NCBI GenBank assembly: GCA_017504435.1
Contig: JAFVRD010000041.1
Coordinates: forward strand, 23,220 to 87,219
DNA from: Lentisphaeria bacterium
GTDB lineage: Bacteria > Verrucomicrobiota > Lentisphaeria > Victivallales > Victivallaceae
Length of the DNA: 64,000 nucleotides
Direction: 5' to 3'
Position numbers and translations under genes: made by a program. The notes beneath the pieces are model-generated. The model was not told the DNA's origin and did not search any database. It saw nothing but the letters and a program-made list of their open reading frames with translations. Positions 53,424 to 63,472 of the stretch are shown here, one piece after another; within the stretch, counting starts at the first letter, position 1, and each line of letters opens with the position of its first letter.

Positions 53424-54293
53424 ATGAAAGGTATTGTACTTGCCGGCGGAGCCGGTACCCGTCTGCATCCGATCACCCGCGGGGTTTCCAAACAACTGCT
53501 GGCTGTATACGATAAGCCGATGATCTATTATCCCATTTCGGTACTGATGCTGGCTGGCATCCGGGAGATCCTGATCATCACCACCCCTGAAGATCAGAGT
53601 TCTTTCCAGCGTCTTTTGGGTGACGGGTCCCGGTTCGGTGTCGAATTCACCTATGCAGTTCAGCCGAAACCCGAAGGTCTCGCTCAGGCATTCATCATCG
53701 GCAAAGAATTTATCGGAAATGACTCTGTTGCATTGGTACTGGGCGACAATATTTTCTACGGTGCCCATTTGTCCCGGCTGGTACGTTCCGCAGCAGAACG
53801 AAAAGAGGGAGCAACGGTATTCGGATATTATGTTTGCGACCCGGAACGTTTCGGAGTCGTCGAATTTGATAAAGACGGCAATGCCATATCCATCGAAGAA
53901 AAACCGGCGGCTCCCAAATCCAATTATGCCGTGACCGGTCTTTATTTCTACGATAATGATGTGGTCAGTATCGCTGAAAATATCAAACCGTCCGCCCGGG
54001 GTGAATTGGAAATCACCTCCGTGAACAATGAATATCTCAAACGCGGCAAACTTCACGTGGAAACTCTGGGACGCGGTTATGCATGGCTGGATACCGGAAC
54101 TCATGAAAGTATGCTGGATGCGGCAAATTTCATCCATACTATTGAGACCCGGCAGGGACTTCAGGTAGCGTGTCTGCAGGAAATCGCATTTGAAAACAAA
54201 TGGATGAGTGCATCAGAAGTGCGTGATGCCGTCAAAGATATGCTCAAAACAGAATACGGTCAATATCTGATGCGGCTCACGGAAGGGAAGTAA
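53424..54293 (+). CDS. rfbA: Glucose-1-phosphate thymidylyltransferase
   Basis: A 289-residue nucleotidyltransferase making dTDP-glucose, step 1 of the rhamnose route. [13 protein letters not shown] (5-17) is the nucleotide loop, VLGDNIFYG and [13 protein letters not shown] are conserved, and [12 protein letters not shown] follows. The start has AGGAG inside the end of rfbB. Confidence 0.97.
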   Translation: MKGIVLAGGAGTRLHPITRGVSKQLLAVYDKPMIYYPISVLMLAGIREILIITTPEDQSSFQRLLGDGSRFGVEFTYAVQPKPEGLAQAFIIGKEFIGNDSVALVLGDNIFYGAHLSRLVRSAAERKEGATVFGYYVCDPERFGVVEFDKDGNAISIEEKPAAPKSNYAVTGLYFYDNDVVSIAENIKPSARGELEITSVNNEYLKRGKLHVETLGRGYAWLDTGTHESMLDAANFIHTIETRQGLQVACLQEIAFENKWMSASEVRDAVKDMLKTEYGQYLMRLTEGK

Positions 54294-54298
54294 TTCTC

Positions 54299-54871
54299 AT
54301 GAAAATTTTAGACACTGCGATTGCAGAAGTAAAAATAGTTGTTCCGCAGGTATTCGGCGATGAACGCGGATATTTTTTTGAATCATGGAATGATGCCAAA
54401 TATGCCGAAGCCGGAATCAATTGCAGTTGGGTGCAGGATAACGAGTCCAAATCACGTTTCGGAGTTCTGCGGGGACTGCACTATCAGGCAGCACCGTATA
54501 CCCAGGCTAAGCTGGTTCGGGTAATTGAAGGGGCCGTGCTGGATGTCGCGGTGGATATCCGCAAAAATTCACCCACATTCGGCAAACATGTTGCGGTAGA
54601 ACTCTCTGCAGAAAATAAATATCAGTTATTTATCCCCCGGGGATTTGCTCACGGGTTCGTGGTACTTTCCGAAAGTGCGGTTTTTGCTTACAAATGTGAC
54701 AACATCTACATGCCTTCTCACGAGCGCGGCATTGCATTTGACGACCCGGCTCTGGGAATTGATTGGAAAGTCAATTTGAGCGAATACACACTTTCTGCAA
54801 AAGATATGAAAAATCCGTTATTTGCCGACGCGGAAGTTTTTGATTACACCAATAAGGAATATTTGCAATGA
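54299..54871 (+). CDS. rfbC: dTDP-4-dehydrorhamnose 3,5-epimerase
   Basis: A 190-residue cupin-fold epimerase, step 3. VFGDERGYFFESW, QDNESKSRFGVLRGLHYQ with the catalytic His and IPRGFAHGFVVLSE are family signatures. The GGAAGG site and 5-base gap after rfbA show coupling; the stop overlaps rfbD by 4 bases. Confidence 0.97.
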   Translation: MKILDTAIAEVKIVVPQVFGDERGYFFESWNDAKYAEAGINCSWVQDNESKSRFGVLRGLHYQAAPYTQAKLVRVIEGAVLDVAVDIRKNSPTFGKHVAVELSAENKYQLFIPRGFAHGFVVLSESAVFAYKCDNIYMPSHERGIAFDDPALGIDWKVNLSEYTLSAKDMKNPLFADAEVFDYTNKEYLQ

Positions 54872-55716
54872 AAATCTTGCTGACCGGCGGAAAAGGTATG
54901 TTGGGCAGAACGATCTGTGCCGAATTGACTGATTTTGAAGTCATCCCCACCGATTTGCCGGAGGCTGACATCACTGATGCGGCAGGATTCGATGCGCTGT
55001 TGAAAAAAGTGCGTCCCGATGCTGTTATCCACTGTGCGGCAATGACCGCAGTGGACAAATGTGAATCCGAAGTTGATTTCGCCTATAAACTCAATGCATT
55101 CGGCACCGGCAATGTCGCAAGTGCCTGCCATCGCAATAATGTGCGGCTGATCGCCATATCCACTGATTATGTCTTTGAGGGCAATTCCGACCGCCCCTAT
55201 CATGAATTTGACACCCCGTCCGGTGGTCAAACCGTGTACGGCAAAAGTAAATTTGCCGGAGAAGAGGCTGTCCGCCGCCATTGTCCCAATCACGTTATCT
55301 GCCGTATCTCGTGGCTTTACGGAGCCGGAGGACCGAGTTTTGTTCATGCCATGGTCAATCTTGCCGACGGGACCCGTCCGGAACTCAAAGTCGTTGCCGA
55401 CCAGATCGGCAATCCCACCAGTACTCTGGCAGTGGCACGCAAATTGCGGGAGATATTGCTCCGTCCGGAGCTGACCGGAACATTTCATCTGACTTGTGAA
55501 GGCGAAGCGACCTGGGCAGATTTTGCAGCGGAAATATTCCGGTTGACCGGTAAAAATCAGAAAATCGTGCCGTGTACGACCGCAGAATTTCCCCGGCCCG
55601 CCCCCCGTCCAGCCAATTCAAGACTGGATAAAATGATGCTGCGTATAGCCGGTCTGCCGCCGATGCCGGATTGGAAAGAGGCGTTGGCAGAATTTATCGC
55701 ATTGGAATTCAAATAA
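54868..55716 (+). CDS. rfbD: dTDP-4-dehydrorhamnose reductase
   Basis: A 282-residue reductase completing dTDP-L-rhamnose. LTGGKGMLGRTIC is the NADPH loop, STDYVFEGNSDRPY and VYGKSKFAGEE give the Thr and YxxxK catalytic set, and RISWLYG follows. The last base of the stop is the first base of the next gene's ATG. Confidence 0.97.
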   Translation: MKILLTGGKGMLGRTICAELTDFEVIPTDLPEADITDAAGFDALLKKVRPDAVIHCAAMTAVDKCESEVDFAYKLNAFGTGNVASACHRNNVRLIAISTDYVFEGNSDRPYHEFDTPSGGQTVYGKSKFAGEEAVRRHCPNHVICRISWLYGAGGPSFVHAMVNLADGTRPELKVVADQIGNPTSTLAVARKLREILLRPELTGTFHLTCEGEATWADFAAEIFRLTGKNQKIVPCTTAEFPRPAPRPANSRLDKMMLRIAGLPPMPDWKEALAEFIALEFK

Positions 55717-56849
55717 TGAGAAATTTCCTGCAGCTTGTTTTGAAATTATACCGGGCAGAAACCGATTGCGGAAGATGGATAAAATTTACAGTATCGCTAA
55801 CGCTGGGAGTCATTCTCGGTGCAGCGTTACTGGCATTTATTGTTGATCCTCATTACCGCTACCGGGAACCGTTTTTCTATGATACAGTTTATTATGAGAT
55901 CTACGCAACTGCACCGCATATTCTCAAGCATCAGCAATATGATCTGCTGATGCTGGGAACCTCCATGACGCGTAATTTCTTTCTGGAGGACATAAATAAA
56001 GCGTTTGATTGCGATGCGGTAAAACTTGCCGCCTCCGGTGGAACGCCCGGAGATCTCCGTAAATTTTTTGAGGTTGCCAAAGCTGCCCGGGGGGAAAAAT
56101 TGCGCCGGGTGATTCTTTCTCTGGATATTTATCCGCTGAACAAAGATTATACCCGTTTCGAAGAATTTTCCTATATGTACCGGGATGATCACCGTGAAGA
56201 TTACCGGTATCTCTTTTCGCGGAAAACGTTTTCCAATATGATCTATCTGATCAAACGCAAACAGCGTCCCAAAAGACATCGCCGGCACCAATCTGACCGG
56301 AACAGGATGTTTGCCACTGAATATGACGGAAAACCATATGGATTCAACCCGGTAATAAGTGATGTTGTGCATAATGTCATGATCAATCACCGGCAGACTG
56401 CTTACAATGCCGAAGCATACCGGAAAAATCTTAATGTTGAAATCCTGCCGATGTTTGATGAAAATCCGGATATACGTTTCATTGTCTACTTACCGCCGTA
56501 TCATATCTACACCTATTGCCAGAGTGAAGCAGCAGGAGAAGCCGATGCGTTGATAAAGCAGCGTACTGAGGTGATGCTGGAGCTGCTGAAACGTCCCAAT
56601 GTGGAATTGCATGATTTTCAAAGCGACGGCAAATATGTGCTGGATTTTGATAAATTCAGCGACACTCAGCATTTCAGCAATACCGCTGCCAGAGAGATCC
56701 TTGCGGATCTGCGCAGTTCCAGGCGGCGCATCCGCACCGCCGCAGATGTGCTTGCCAATGAAGCTGAACTACGGCTGCTGATGCAGCGCAAAATGAAATC
56801 TTACCACCGTGATCTTAACAAATTCAATCCAATGAAGGGTAAAAAATAA
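55716..56849 (+). CDS. SGNH/AlgJ-like membrane-anchored protein, acetylation partner
   Basis: A 377-residue protein with one membrane helix (about 23-43) and an extracytoplasmic domain. LLMLGTSMTRNFF near 76-88 resembles block I of SGNH hydrolases with the Ser nucleophile region, and FSDTQHFS near 311 gives the DxxH pair. This is the plan of AlgJ/AlgX-like and DltD-like partners of MBOAT proteins, which transfer acetyl groups to polysaccharides. The MBOAT gene follows with a 1-base overlap. The ATG at 55716 is preferred to the longer frame from 55671. Substrate probably the rhamnose-containing polymer made by the rfb genes (inference). Confidence 0.78.
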   Translation: MRNFLQLVLKLYRAETDCGRWIKFTVSLTLGVILGAALLAFIVDPHYRYREPFFYDTVYYEIYATAPHILKHQQYDLLMLGTSMTRNFFLEDINKAFDCDAVKLAASGGTPGDLRKFFEVAKAARGEKLRRVILSLDIYPLNKDYTRFEEFSYMYRDDHREDYRYLFSRKTFSNMIYLIKRKQRPKRHRRHQSDRNRMFATEYDGKPYGFNPVISDVVHNVMINHRQTAYNAEAYRKNLNVEILPMFDENPDIRFIVYLPPYHIYTYCQSEAAGEADALIKQRTEVMLELLKRPNVELHDFQSDGKYVLDFDKFSDTQHFSNTAAREILADLRSSRRRIRTAADVLANEAELRLLMQRKMKSYHRDLNKFNPMKGKK

Positions 56850-58219
56850 TGCTTTTTCCGACCTTTACCTTTATTCTCGGATTTCTGCCGGTGACCGCGA
56901 TCGGTTATTTTCTGCTGGCATCCCGGAGTGTAACTTTGTCCCGGCTATTCCTGGTCGCCGCCTCATTGGTTTTTTATTCCTGGTTCAACTGGAGTTATTC
57001 GCTGATCCTGGCAGGATCAATATTGGGCAACTGGTTCTTTGCCGGGATGCTGATGCACAACCGCAGTAAATGGGTGCTGGCATCGGGCATAATTGCCAAC
57101 GTGGCACTGCTGGGATATTTCAAATATTATGATTTCTTTGTGGAAAATGTCAATGCTCTGTTCGGAACGGCATGGACATTGAAACATATTCTGCTGCCGT
57201 TGGGAATATCATTTTTCACTTTTCAGCAAATATCATTTCTGCAGCAGGTATATTACAACACCCTGCAAAAGCGTTATTCATTTCTCAACTATGCATTATT
57301 TGTCTGCTTTTTCCCCCAGTTGATCGCCGGTCCGATCGTACTGCCGGATGAGATGATGAGTCAATTTGACCGTCCGGACAGCACTAAACCGGATCAACAC
57401 AATATTGCCGCCGGATTGTATACGTTTGCGTTGGGATTGGGCAAAAAGATATTGCTGGCAGATTTTCTGGCGGAGATCGCAGATGCCGGTTTTGCGGTCA
57501 ATGGCGGCGGATTTTTCCCGGCATGGGGTACGGCACTGGCATATACTCTGCAAATATATTTTGATTTCAGCGGATATTGCGACATGGCGACCGGTATCGG
57601 AATGATGTTCAATATTCAACTGCCGCAAAATTTCAACGCCCCATACCGTTCCGGGAATATCACTGAATTCTGGCGTAAATGGCACATGACATTGGGCAGA
57701 TTTCTCATGAGCAGTATTTATATTCCGCTGGGCGGCAACCGGTGCGGCACATTCCGGACATATTTGAATTTACTGATCACATTTTTTATCAGCGGACTGT
57801 GGCACGGTGCCAGCTGGTTGTTTGTATTATGGGGGATGCTGCATGGTGCGGCACTGATGATCCATCGGTTGTGGAGCCGGGTTTTCGGGTTGAAAATGGC
57901 AGCTGTACCGGCAAAACTGCTGACATTTCTCTTTGTATTACTGGCGTGGATACCTTTCCGGGCTGCAAGCTGGCAGCAAGCAAAAATGCTGTACCGGGCG
58001 ATGTTTGTTCCCGACTCCTGGACATTACCGAATTATTCTGGCGGGGATTATGCCGTTTTTGCCGCCGGACTTTTACTGGTGATTTTTTTCCGTCCCGCCA
58101 CTGACATGGGCAGAGAATTCCGCCCGACCTGGGTCAATGCGCTTCTGGCGGCGGCATTAATGATAACGTCGATGTTTTTCTTTGTTAAAGTTTCGCCGTT
58201 TATTTACTTCAATTTCTGA
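56849..58219 (+). CDS. MBOAT family membrane O-acyltransferase (AlgI-like)
   Basis: A 456-residue integral membrane protein with about eleven hydrophobic segments. The MBOAT hallmark residues are in FWRKWHMTLGRFL and in FISGLWHGASWLFVLWGMLHG, with the catalytic His of LWHGA. YFDFSGYCDMATGIGMM is also typical of AlgI. It moves acyl groups across the membrane for polysaccharide O-acetylation. It ends 16 bases inside the convergent DUF89 gene. Confidence 0.92.
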   Translation: MLFPTFTFILGFLPVTAIGYFLLASRSVTLSRLFLVAASLVFYSWFNWSYSLILAGSILGNWFFAGMLMHNRSKWVLASGIIANVALLGYFKYYDFFVENVNALFGTAWTLKHILLPLGISFFTFQQISFLQQVYYNTLQKRYSFLNYALFVCFFPQLIAGPIVLPDEMMSQFDRPDSTKPDQHNIAAGLYTFALGLGKKILLADFLAEIADAGFAVNGGGFFPAWGTALAYTLQIYFDFSGYCDMATGIGMMFNIQLPQNFNAPYRSGNITEFWRKWHMTLGRFLMSSIYIPLGGNRCGTFRTYLNLLITFFISGLWHGASWLFVLWGMLHGAALMIHRLWSRVFGLKMAAVPAKLLTFLFVLLAWIPFRAASWQQAKMLYRAMFVPDSWTLPNYSGGDYAVFAAGLLLVIFFRPATDMGREFRPTWVNALLAAALMITSMFFFVKVSPFIYFNF

Positions 58220-59070
58220 TTGAGTTTGACCTGCAGAGAATTCAGCGGAACTCCGGCGAATTTGACCAACACCGGGCATTTCACCCGGAACAGGAAAAAC
58301 ACATTATCAAATCCATCTATTCCGTAAAGCGATTCAAAATTGCCCTGACCTTTGGCAATGACCGTATCTGCCTGATGCACGGCTTGGATAAATTCCGGAG
58401 AACTCATTTTCAGCGATACTCCCGGCGTGGCACTGCCGGTGTCGATGACCGGCAGATCTCCCAACCCTGACATTGCCAATTCCTTACGGGTGACATCATT
58501 CAAAATCGCTTTTCCCCGGACACCGAGGGTTATTTTGTGCGCACCGATCTGATCGATGAGCAGCCGGTCAAAAACGGCTTCGCCGCAATTGTCAAGAATA
58601 TACAGCACCTTACGGGAATTCTGCAGTCGTTCACGCAATATATCTACTGCCGACATGTCAAGCGGCATTTGCGCCGCTTCCCGGATCAATCCGGCGGCAC
58701 TATTCAAATCAAATCCCGGATTAACACCGTAATCGATCACATTTCCGCCGATGGCGAAACGCAATGCCAATGTGAATGGGTCGGAACTTTTTGCCGTTTC
58801 AGCGGCAAATTCCGGCAGCAGTTTCACGGCAAGTTCGGTGGATGAATTTTTTACCTCCCCGTAAGGGTCGGTGATCCCGGTTTCCCGGCGGAAAATTTCA
58901 AACAAACCCTCTGCAACTTCCGGAGGAGTCGAATCATCGATCTTTTCCAGAACTTTGGCAAGGTATTGTTTCAACATCCGCACCTGACCGTCTCGATCCG
59001 GAGCAGATTGTCCGCTCATATCGGCACATTGATTGAGAATACACTTGAAACAGTCAAATTGAACCAGCAT
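58204..59070 (-). CDS. DUF89 / ARMT1-like metal-dependent phosphatase
   Basis: A 288-residue DUF89 protein. CFKCILNQC near the start, YILDNCGEAVFDRLLID with the metal-binding Asp and Asn, and VIAKGQGNFESL are the family motifs. Members are metal-dependent damage-control phosphatases acting on sugar phosphates. It is 3 bases downstream of the GHL10 gene, and its 3' end overlaps the MBOAT gene without a visible terminator. Confidence 0.9.
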   Translation of the reverse strand: MLVQFDCFKCILNQCADMSGQSAPDRDGQVRMLKQYLAKVLEKIDDSTPPEVAEGLFEIFRRETGITDPYGEVKNSSTELAVKLLPEFAAETAKSSDPFTLALRFAIGGNVIDYGVNPGFDLNSAAGLIREAAQMPLDMSAVDILRERLQNSRKVLYILDNCGEAVFDRLLIDQIGAHKITLGVRGKAILNDVTRKELAMSGLGDLPVIDTGSATPGVSLKMSSPEFIQAVHQADTVIAKGQGNFESLYGIDGFDNVFFLFRVKCPVLVKFAGVPLNSLQVKLNQKLK

Positions 59071-59073
59071 AAC

Positions 59074-60363
59074 TCATTTACCTTTCAGAAAACGGAGCAG
59101 CAGTGCCGCACCGGGTTTTATTTTGGTATCAAAAAGGGAACGGCAGGAAAAAAATGCCGCACCTGATATCTCCGGATGCATCCGGTTGTAACGCATTTGA
59201 TTTATTAATTCATAACTGCTCCATCCGGGCGCATTGGCACGGTATGCACCCATGCCGATATAAAGTTTGACTCCGGTGCCGCGCACGGTCTGACACCACC
59301 AGTCGGTCAATGCCGCATACGCCGCCGCATCGTGTCCGAAATTCCAGTATATTTGCGGGATGATGTAATCAACGATCTTATATTTCACCCATTTGCGGGT
59401 ATCGGCATAAAGCGTAAAATAGCTTTCTTTACCATCGGTAAGAGAACCGGCACGGTGTTTTTTCTTATTCGCCCAGATCCCGAACGGGCTGATCCCGAAT
59501 CTTACTTTGAGTTTACGTTTGCGGTTCGTCAGATCAATACATCTGCGGATGCTCAAAACCAGAGCATCGGTGTTGCTGCGCCGCCAATTGGCAATATCCA
59601 GTTTGCGGGGATTGTACAAAGCAAAACTCGCCGCATCCTCATTGCCCAAAGGTTCATAAGGATAAAAATAATCATCGAAATGTACCGCATCCACCGGATA
59701 ACGGCTGATGACTTCATTCACGACTCCGGTTATATGCTGCACGACCTGCGGTACCCCCGGATCCAGAAATATCCGGTTGTTTTTGCCATTTTTCTGAACG
59801 ATCACCCACTGCGGATTGCGGCGGGCAAAATTTTTAGCGGAAAGGGTTTTCAAAAAAGCATTTTTGCTTAAAGTCGTGCTGTTGGTCACCCGGTAAGGAT
59901 TGAACCAGGCGTGAAACTCCATCCCGTACCGGTGCGTTTCATTGACCATAAAACGCAGCGGATCAAAGCCCGGAAATCCCACTCCCTCGTGCCCGGTCAT
60001 CCATCGGGAATACGGCGCATACGCCGACGGATAAAAAGCATCACAATTGGAACGGATTTGAAAAAATACCGCTGTAAAACCTGCCGCCCGGATCTTCTGC
60101 ATCAATATCCGGTAACGCTGTTTGAATTCGGCAGCAGTGCGGCAGCGCGGGAAGTCGATATTCTCCACCGTCGCGATCCATACGCCTCTGAATTCCCTGC
60201 GCGGCGGCGGAAAATCTTTAAGCATGACTTTGGCGGAATTAAGATTACCGGCATACCGGATAAATTTGCCCCGGTCGTCTTTTAAGTACTCGCCATGCAG
60301 CAGTCCCGGAAAAAGCGACAGCAACAACAAATATATCCAGCGGCGCATATCCGTCACATCCAT
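59074..60363 (-). CDS. GHL10 family (DUF187) secreted glycoside hydrolase-like protein
   Basis: A 429-residue exported protein. MRRWIYLLLLSLFPGLLHG is the signal peptide. The TIM barrel starts at PRREFRGVWIATVENIDFP, followed by FQIRSNCDAFYPSAYAPYS and FHAWFNPYRV, all typical of GHL10/DUF187 (PF02638), which includes YngK- and DigH-type enzymes that act on denuded peptidoglycan glycans. ATG at 60363 is the first after the upstream pcnB stop; ATG at 60348 is an equally good start. A wall-remodelling role is likely. Confidence 0.88.
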   Translation of the reverse strand: MDVTDMRRWIYLLLLSLFPGLLHGEYLKDDRGKFIRYAGNLNSAKVMLKDFPPPRREFRGVWIATVENIDFPRCRTAAEFKQRYRILMQKIRAAGFTAVFFQIRSNCDAFYPSAYAPYSRWMTGHEGVGFPGFDPLRFMVNETHRYGMEFHAWFNPYRVTNSTTLSKNAFLKTLSAKNFARRNPQWVIVQKNGKNNRIFLDPGVPQVVQHITGVVNEVISRYPVDAVHFDDYFYPYEPLGNEDAASFALYNPRKLDIANWRRSNTDALVLSIRRCIDLTNRKRKLKVRFGISPFGIWANKKKHRAGSLTDGKESYFTLYADTRKWVKYKIVDYIIPQIYWNFGHDAAAYAALTDWWCQTVRGTGVKLYIGMGAYRANAPGWSSYELINQMRYNRMHPEISGAAFFSCRSLFDTKIKPGAALLLRFLKGK

Positions 60364-60364
60364 T

Positions 60365-61681
60365 TTACTGATCCGCATTGAGATCCGGCAGAATTTCCGG
60401 ACGTTTGCCGGATCTGCGGCGGCGGTTTCTGCCCGGATTGGATTTTTTTGCCTTGGGAGCAGCATTTTTCCGCCGCGGGAAAAACTCTACCGGTTCAAAA
60501 TGATCTTCTCCCTGCGGCCACATTGCAGCATATTCACTGACATCTTCTCCCAGAGCCAGATGGCGTATCATCAGCAGTTCACGGGCATGAGCATAGGATC
60601 GCTGCCGGAAAAGTTCAGCTTTGTGTTTACCGGAAAAGTTTTCCAGTTGAGTTTGCATCAAAATCATTCTGACCGCAGCTTCCCGCATTTTTACCATCAA
60701 TGTCTGCGGAGCAAGGATCGTCTCCACTGCGTGACGCACTGCATCAACCACAGCATCGGTGCGTGTCTCCCATAATTGCCCCGGAGCGGAACCCAATTGC
60801 GCTTCGGCGAAAGGAAGTGCTGCTGCTGCCAAAGCCAGGGAGATGCTGTCCCGGTAAATGCCGGCTTCCACCCGGCTGTTGCGCTCACTGAGCATATTCA
60901 ACGCATAATCCATGGCATCACTGCCCCAGGCAGATGCCATATTGGGCAGAAAAATATTGAGCAATCCGTAATCAAAAAAAGTTTCGATGTGACGTTCTGA
61001 ATAGATTGATTTCAAAATTTTTTCCAATTCCAGCGACAATCTGCCGGATGAGGCATGCCGGAGAAGTTCCAGCGATGCAAAAAGAGCATTTTCCGTTGCC
61101 GGTTCCATGGAGAAATCAAATTGTGCCACCAACTTCAAAGCCCGCAGCATCCGCACCGGGTCTTCCTCAAAACGCAAAGCCGGAATTCCAATCGCCCGTA
61201 CAGTTTTATTTTTGATATCCTGCAATCCCATGCCGGTATGATCGATAAGTTCTTGTTTTACCGGATCAAAAAAGAGGGCATTGACCGTAAAGTCCCTCCG
61301 GAAGGCATCTTCGACAGAGGTTCCGTAAGAGTTGTCCGACAAAATCATGTTTTCCGGACGGCGTGCTGATTTCGGATCATTCATATCCCCGGCATGGACG
61401 GACGGTTCACGCCGGAAGGTACTGACTTCAAAAATTTCGTTGTCGGCAAAAACGTGGGTCAACCGGAAACGTTTGCCGATGATCCGGGCATGCCGTTTAC
61501 CAAAGACATTCCGCACTTCTTCCGGAGTGGCGGAGGTGGAAATATCGAAATCTTTGGGGCATCTGCCCAACAGCAGATCCCGGATCGCCCCGCCGACGAT
61601 ATAAGTTTCATATCCGGCTCGCTGCAGTGAAGAAACTGTAAAAAGCGCACCGGATGAGATTGCGAAATTTGCTTCCCCCAT
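60365..61681 (-). CDS. pcnB: Poly(A) polymerase / tRNA nucleotidyltransferase family, PcnB-type
   Basis: A 438-residue class II nucleotidyltransferase. TYIVGGAIRDLLLGRCPKDF and DFDISTSATP hold the catalytic Asp pair; EDAFRRDFTVNALFF and RFEEDPVRMLRALKL follow. The C-terminal tail is basic ([15 protein letters not shown]) as in E. coli PcnB, which supports poly(A) polymerase over CCA-adding enzyme, although in this phylum the roles may be shared. Confidence 0.88.
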   Translation of the reverse strand: MGEANFAISSGALFTVSSLQRAGYETYIVGGAIRDLLLGRCPKDFDISTSATPEEVRNVFGKRHARIIGKRFRLTHVFADNEIFEVSTFRREPSVHAGDMNDPKSARRPENMILSDNSYGTSVEDAFRRDFTVNALFFDPVKQELIDHTGMGLQDIKNKTVRAIGIPALRFEEDPVRMLRALKLVAQFDFSMEPATENALFASLELLRHASSGRLSLELEKILKSIYSERHIETFFDYGLLNIFLPNMASAWGSDAMDYALNMLSERNSRVEAGIYRDSISLALAAAALPFAEAQLGSAPGQLWETRTDAVVDAVRHAVETILAPQTLMVKMREAAVRMILMQTQLENFSGKHKAELFRQRSYAHARELLMIRHLALGEDVSEYAAMWPQGEDHFEPVEFFPRRKNAAPKAKKSNPGRNRRRRSGKRPEILPDLNADQ

Positions 61682-61686
61682 CTCTT

Positions 61687-63348
61687 TTACATACTCCTGA
61701 CATCACGCTGAATGATCGTATCAACACATTCCAGATCCGGGTCAAGAAAAGGATAATCTGCATTATAGTGAGATCCCCGGCTTTCTTTGCGTTTCAGCGA
61801 TGAATCAATGATCAGTTCTGCGACTGTGGCAATATTACGCAGTTCGATCAAATCAGCAGTGACAATAAAATCCCAATAGTATTTTTCAATCTCTTTACGG
61901 ATCAGTTTGATCCGGTTTTTGGCCCGTTCCAATCGTTTGCTGGTACGGTAGATCCCGACATAGTCCCACATAAAACGGCGGATCTCATCCCAGTTGTGAG
62001 CGATAAGGATCTGCTCGTCAGAATCGGTTGCGTTGCCGGTAGTCCAATTCATGGCGGCATGGCGGTCGGGACGGATATCTTTGAGTTTCTCAAAATTAGC
62101 CTCTATATCCGCCGCCGCATTGCGCGGAACAACCATAGCCTCAAGCAGACTGTTGCTGGCAAGACGGTTGGCACCGTGCAATCCGGTACATGCACATTCA
62201 CCGACTGCATAAAGTCCTTCAATACTGGTAGCCCCGTTGATATCGGTTTTTATACCGCCGCAGACGAAGTGTGCTGCCGGGACGACCGGGATCAGGTCTT
62301 TTGCCATATTGATACCGGCTTCCAGACATTTGGCAAAAATATTCGGGAAACGCGCCCGCAAAGTCTCTTCACTGTGATGACGGATATCCAGATAAACGCA
62401 CTCCTCTCCGGTGCGTTTCATCTCCGAGTCAATAGCTCTTGCCACCACATCCCGCGGAGCAAGGCTCTGCATAGGATGGTATTTTTGCATAAATTCCACA
62501 GGTTCAACATCACGTTTTTCCCGGCATTTAAGGACCGCCCCCTCACCGCGCAAAGCTTCGGAAATCAAAAATGAACGGATGGTCGGGTGATACAAAATGG
62601 TCGGGTGAAACTGAATAAATTCCATATTGGCGATCTTTGCACCGGCACGGTACGCCATCGCCACACCGGAGCCGCAGGCAACATCGGGATTGCTGGTATA
62701 CAGATAAACTTTGCCCGCGCCTCCGCATGCCATGGTGGTGGATGCCGCCAATGCGGTAAATATTTCACCGGATTTGATATCCAGCACATAGGCCCCGAAA
62801 CAGCGGTTGGCACCCGGCAATCCCAAACGCCGGCTGACCACGAGGTCAATGGCGATATGGTGTTCAAAGAGTTTGACATTGGCCATTTTCTGCACAGTTT
62901 CGACCATGACCCGGACAAGTTCAGCTCCGGTAATATCTCCGGCGTGGAGGATGCGCCGTTTCTGGTGACCGCCCTCTCTGCCCAGATCACAGGACGCCGG
63001 ATCATCTTTATGTCCGAGTTCGCCGCGGGTGGTAAATTTTGCTCCCAATCCGATAATTTCGTTGATTGCGGCAGGTCCGCCTTCCACAATGGCACGGACG
63101 GCTTTTTCATCGCACATTCCGGCACCGGCGTACAAGGTATCACGGACGTGTTCATCAAATGAATCCAGTTCATCAACAACGCATGCGACTCCTCCTTGAG
63201 CCAGGCGGCTGTTGCATTCATCGATTTCGCGTTTGGTAAATACGGCGACACTTTTGCCGCTTTTGGCAAGATGATATGCACAGGTCAATCCGGCGAGTCC
63301 GCTGCCGATGACAATGTGATCGAACTGTTTTATCTCATGAATTTTCAT
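61687..63348 (-). CDS. nadB: L-aspartate oxidase
   Basis: A 553-residue flavoenzyme that oxidises aspartate to iminoaspartate, the first step of NAD synthesis. IVIGSGLAGLTCAYHLA binds FAD, RLAQGGVACV and HGANRLASNSLLEA are conserved active-site and FAD segments, and the C-terminal helical domain is complete. ATG at 63348 is used; GTG at 63354 is possible. It is separated from nadC by 46 kb. Confidence 0.96.
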   Translation of the reverse strand: MKIHEIKQFDHIVIGSGLAGLTCAYHLAKSGKSVAVFTKREIDECNSRLAQGGVACVVDELDSFDEHVRDTLYAGAGMCDEKAVRAIVEGGPAAINEIIGLGAKFTTRGELGHKDDPASCDLGREGGHQKRRILHAGDITGAELVRVMVETVQKMANVKLFEHHIAIDLVVSRRLGLPGANRCFGAYVLDIKSGEIFTALAASTTMACGGAGKVYLYTSNPDVACGSGVAMAYRAGAKIANMEFIQFHPTILYHPTIRSFLISEALRGEGAVLKCREKRDVEPVEFMQKYHPMQSLAPRDVVARAIDSEMKRTGEECVYLDIRHHSEETLRARFPNIFAKCLEAGINMAKDLIPVVPAAHFVCGGIKTDINGATSIEGLYAVGECACTGLHGANRLASNSLLEAMVVPRNAAADIEANFEKLKDIRPDRHAAMNWTTGNATDSDEQILIAHNWDEIRRFMWDYVGIYRTSKRLERAKNRIKLIRKEIEKYYWDFIVTADLIELRNIATVAELIIDSSLKRKESRGSHYNADYPFLDPDLECVDTIIQRDVRSM

Positions 63349-63394
63349 TATCACGCCCCGAATATTGTTGAGCTGCTTACCAATAATCTACCAT

Positions 63395-63423
63395 AATATA
63401 CATCACATAAGCATAAAATACCA
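63395..63423 (-). promoter_or_regulatory. Possible nadB promoter
   Basis: Minus-strand TGGTAT (63423-63418), 17 bases, TATATT (63400-63395). The -35 box is poor but spacing and -10 fit the local pattern. Confidence 0.45.
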
Positions 63424-63472
63424 GAAAAATCCCCAATTCCTCAAAAAAAGTTGATTTTTTTGTTTTTTTGTA

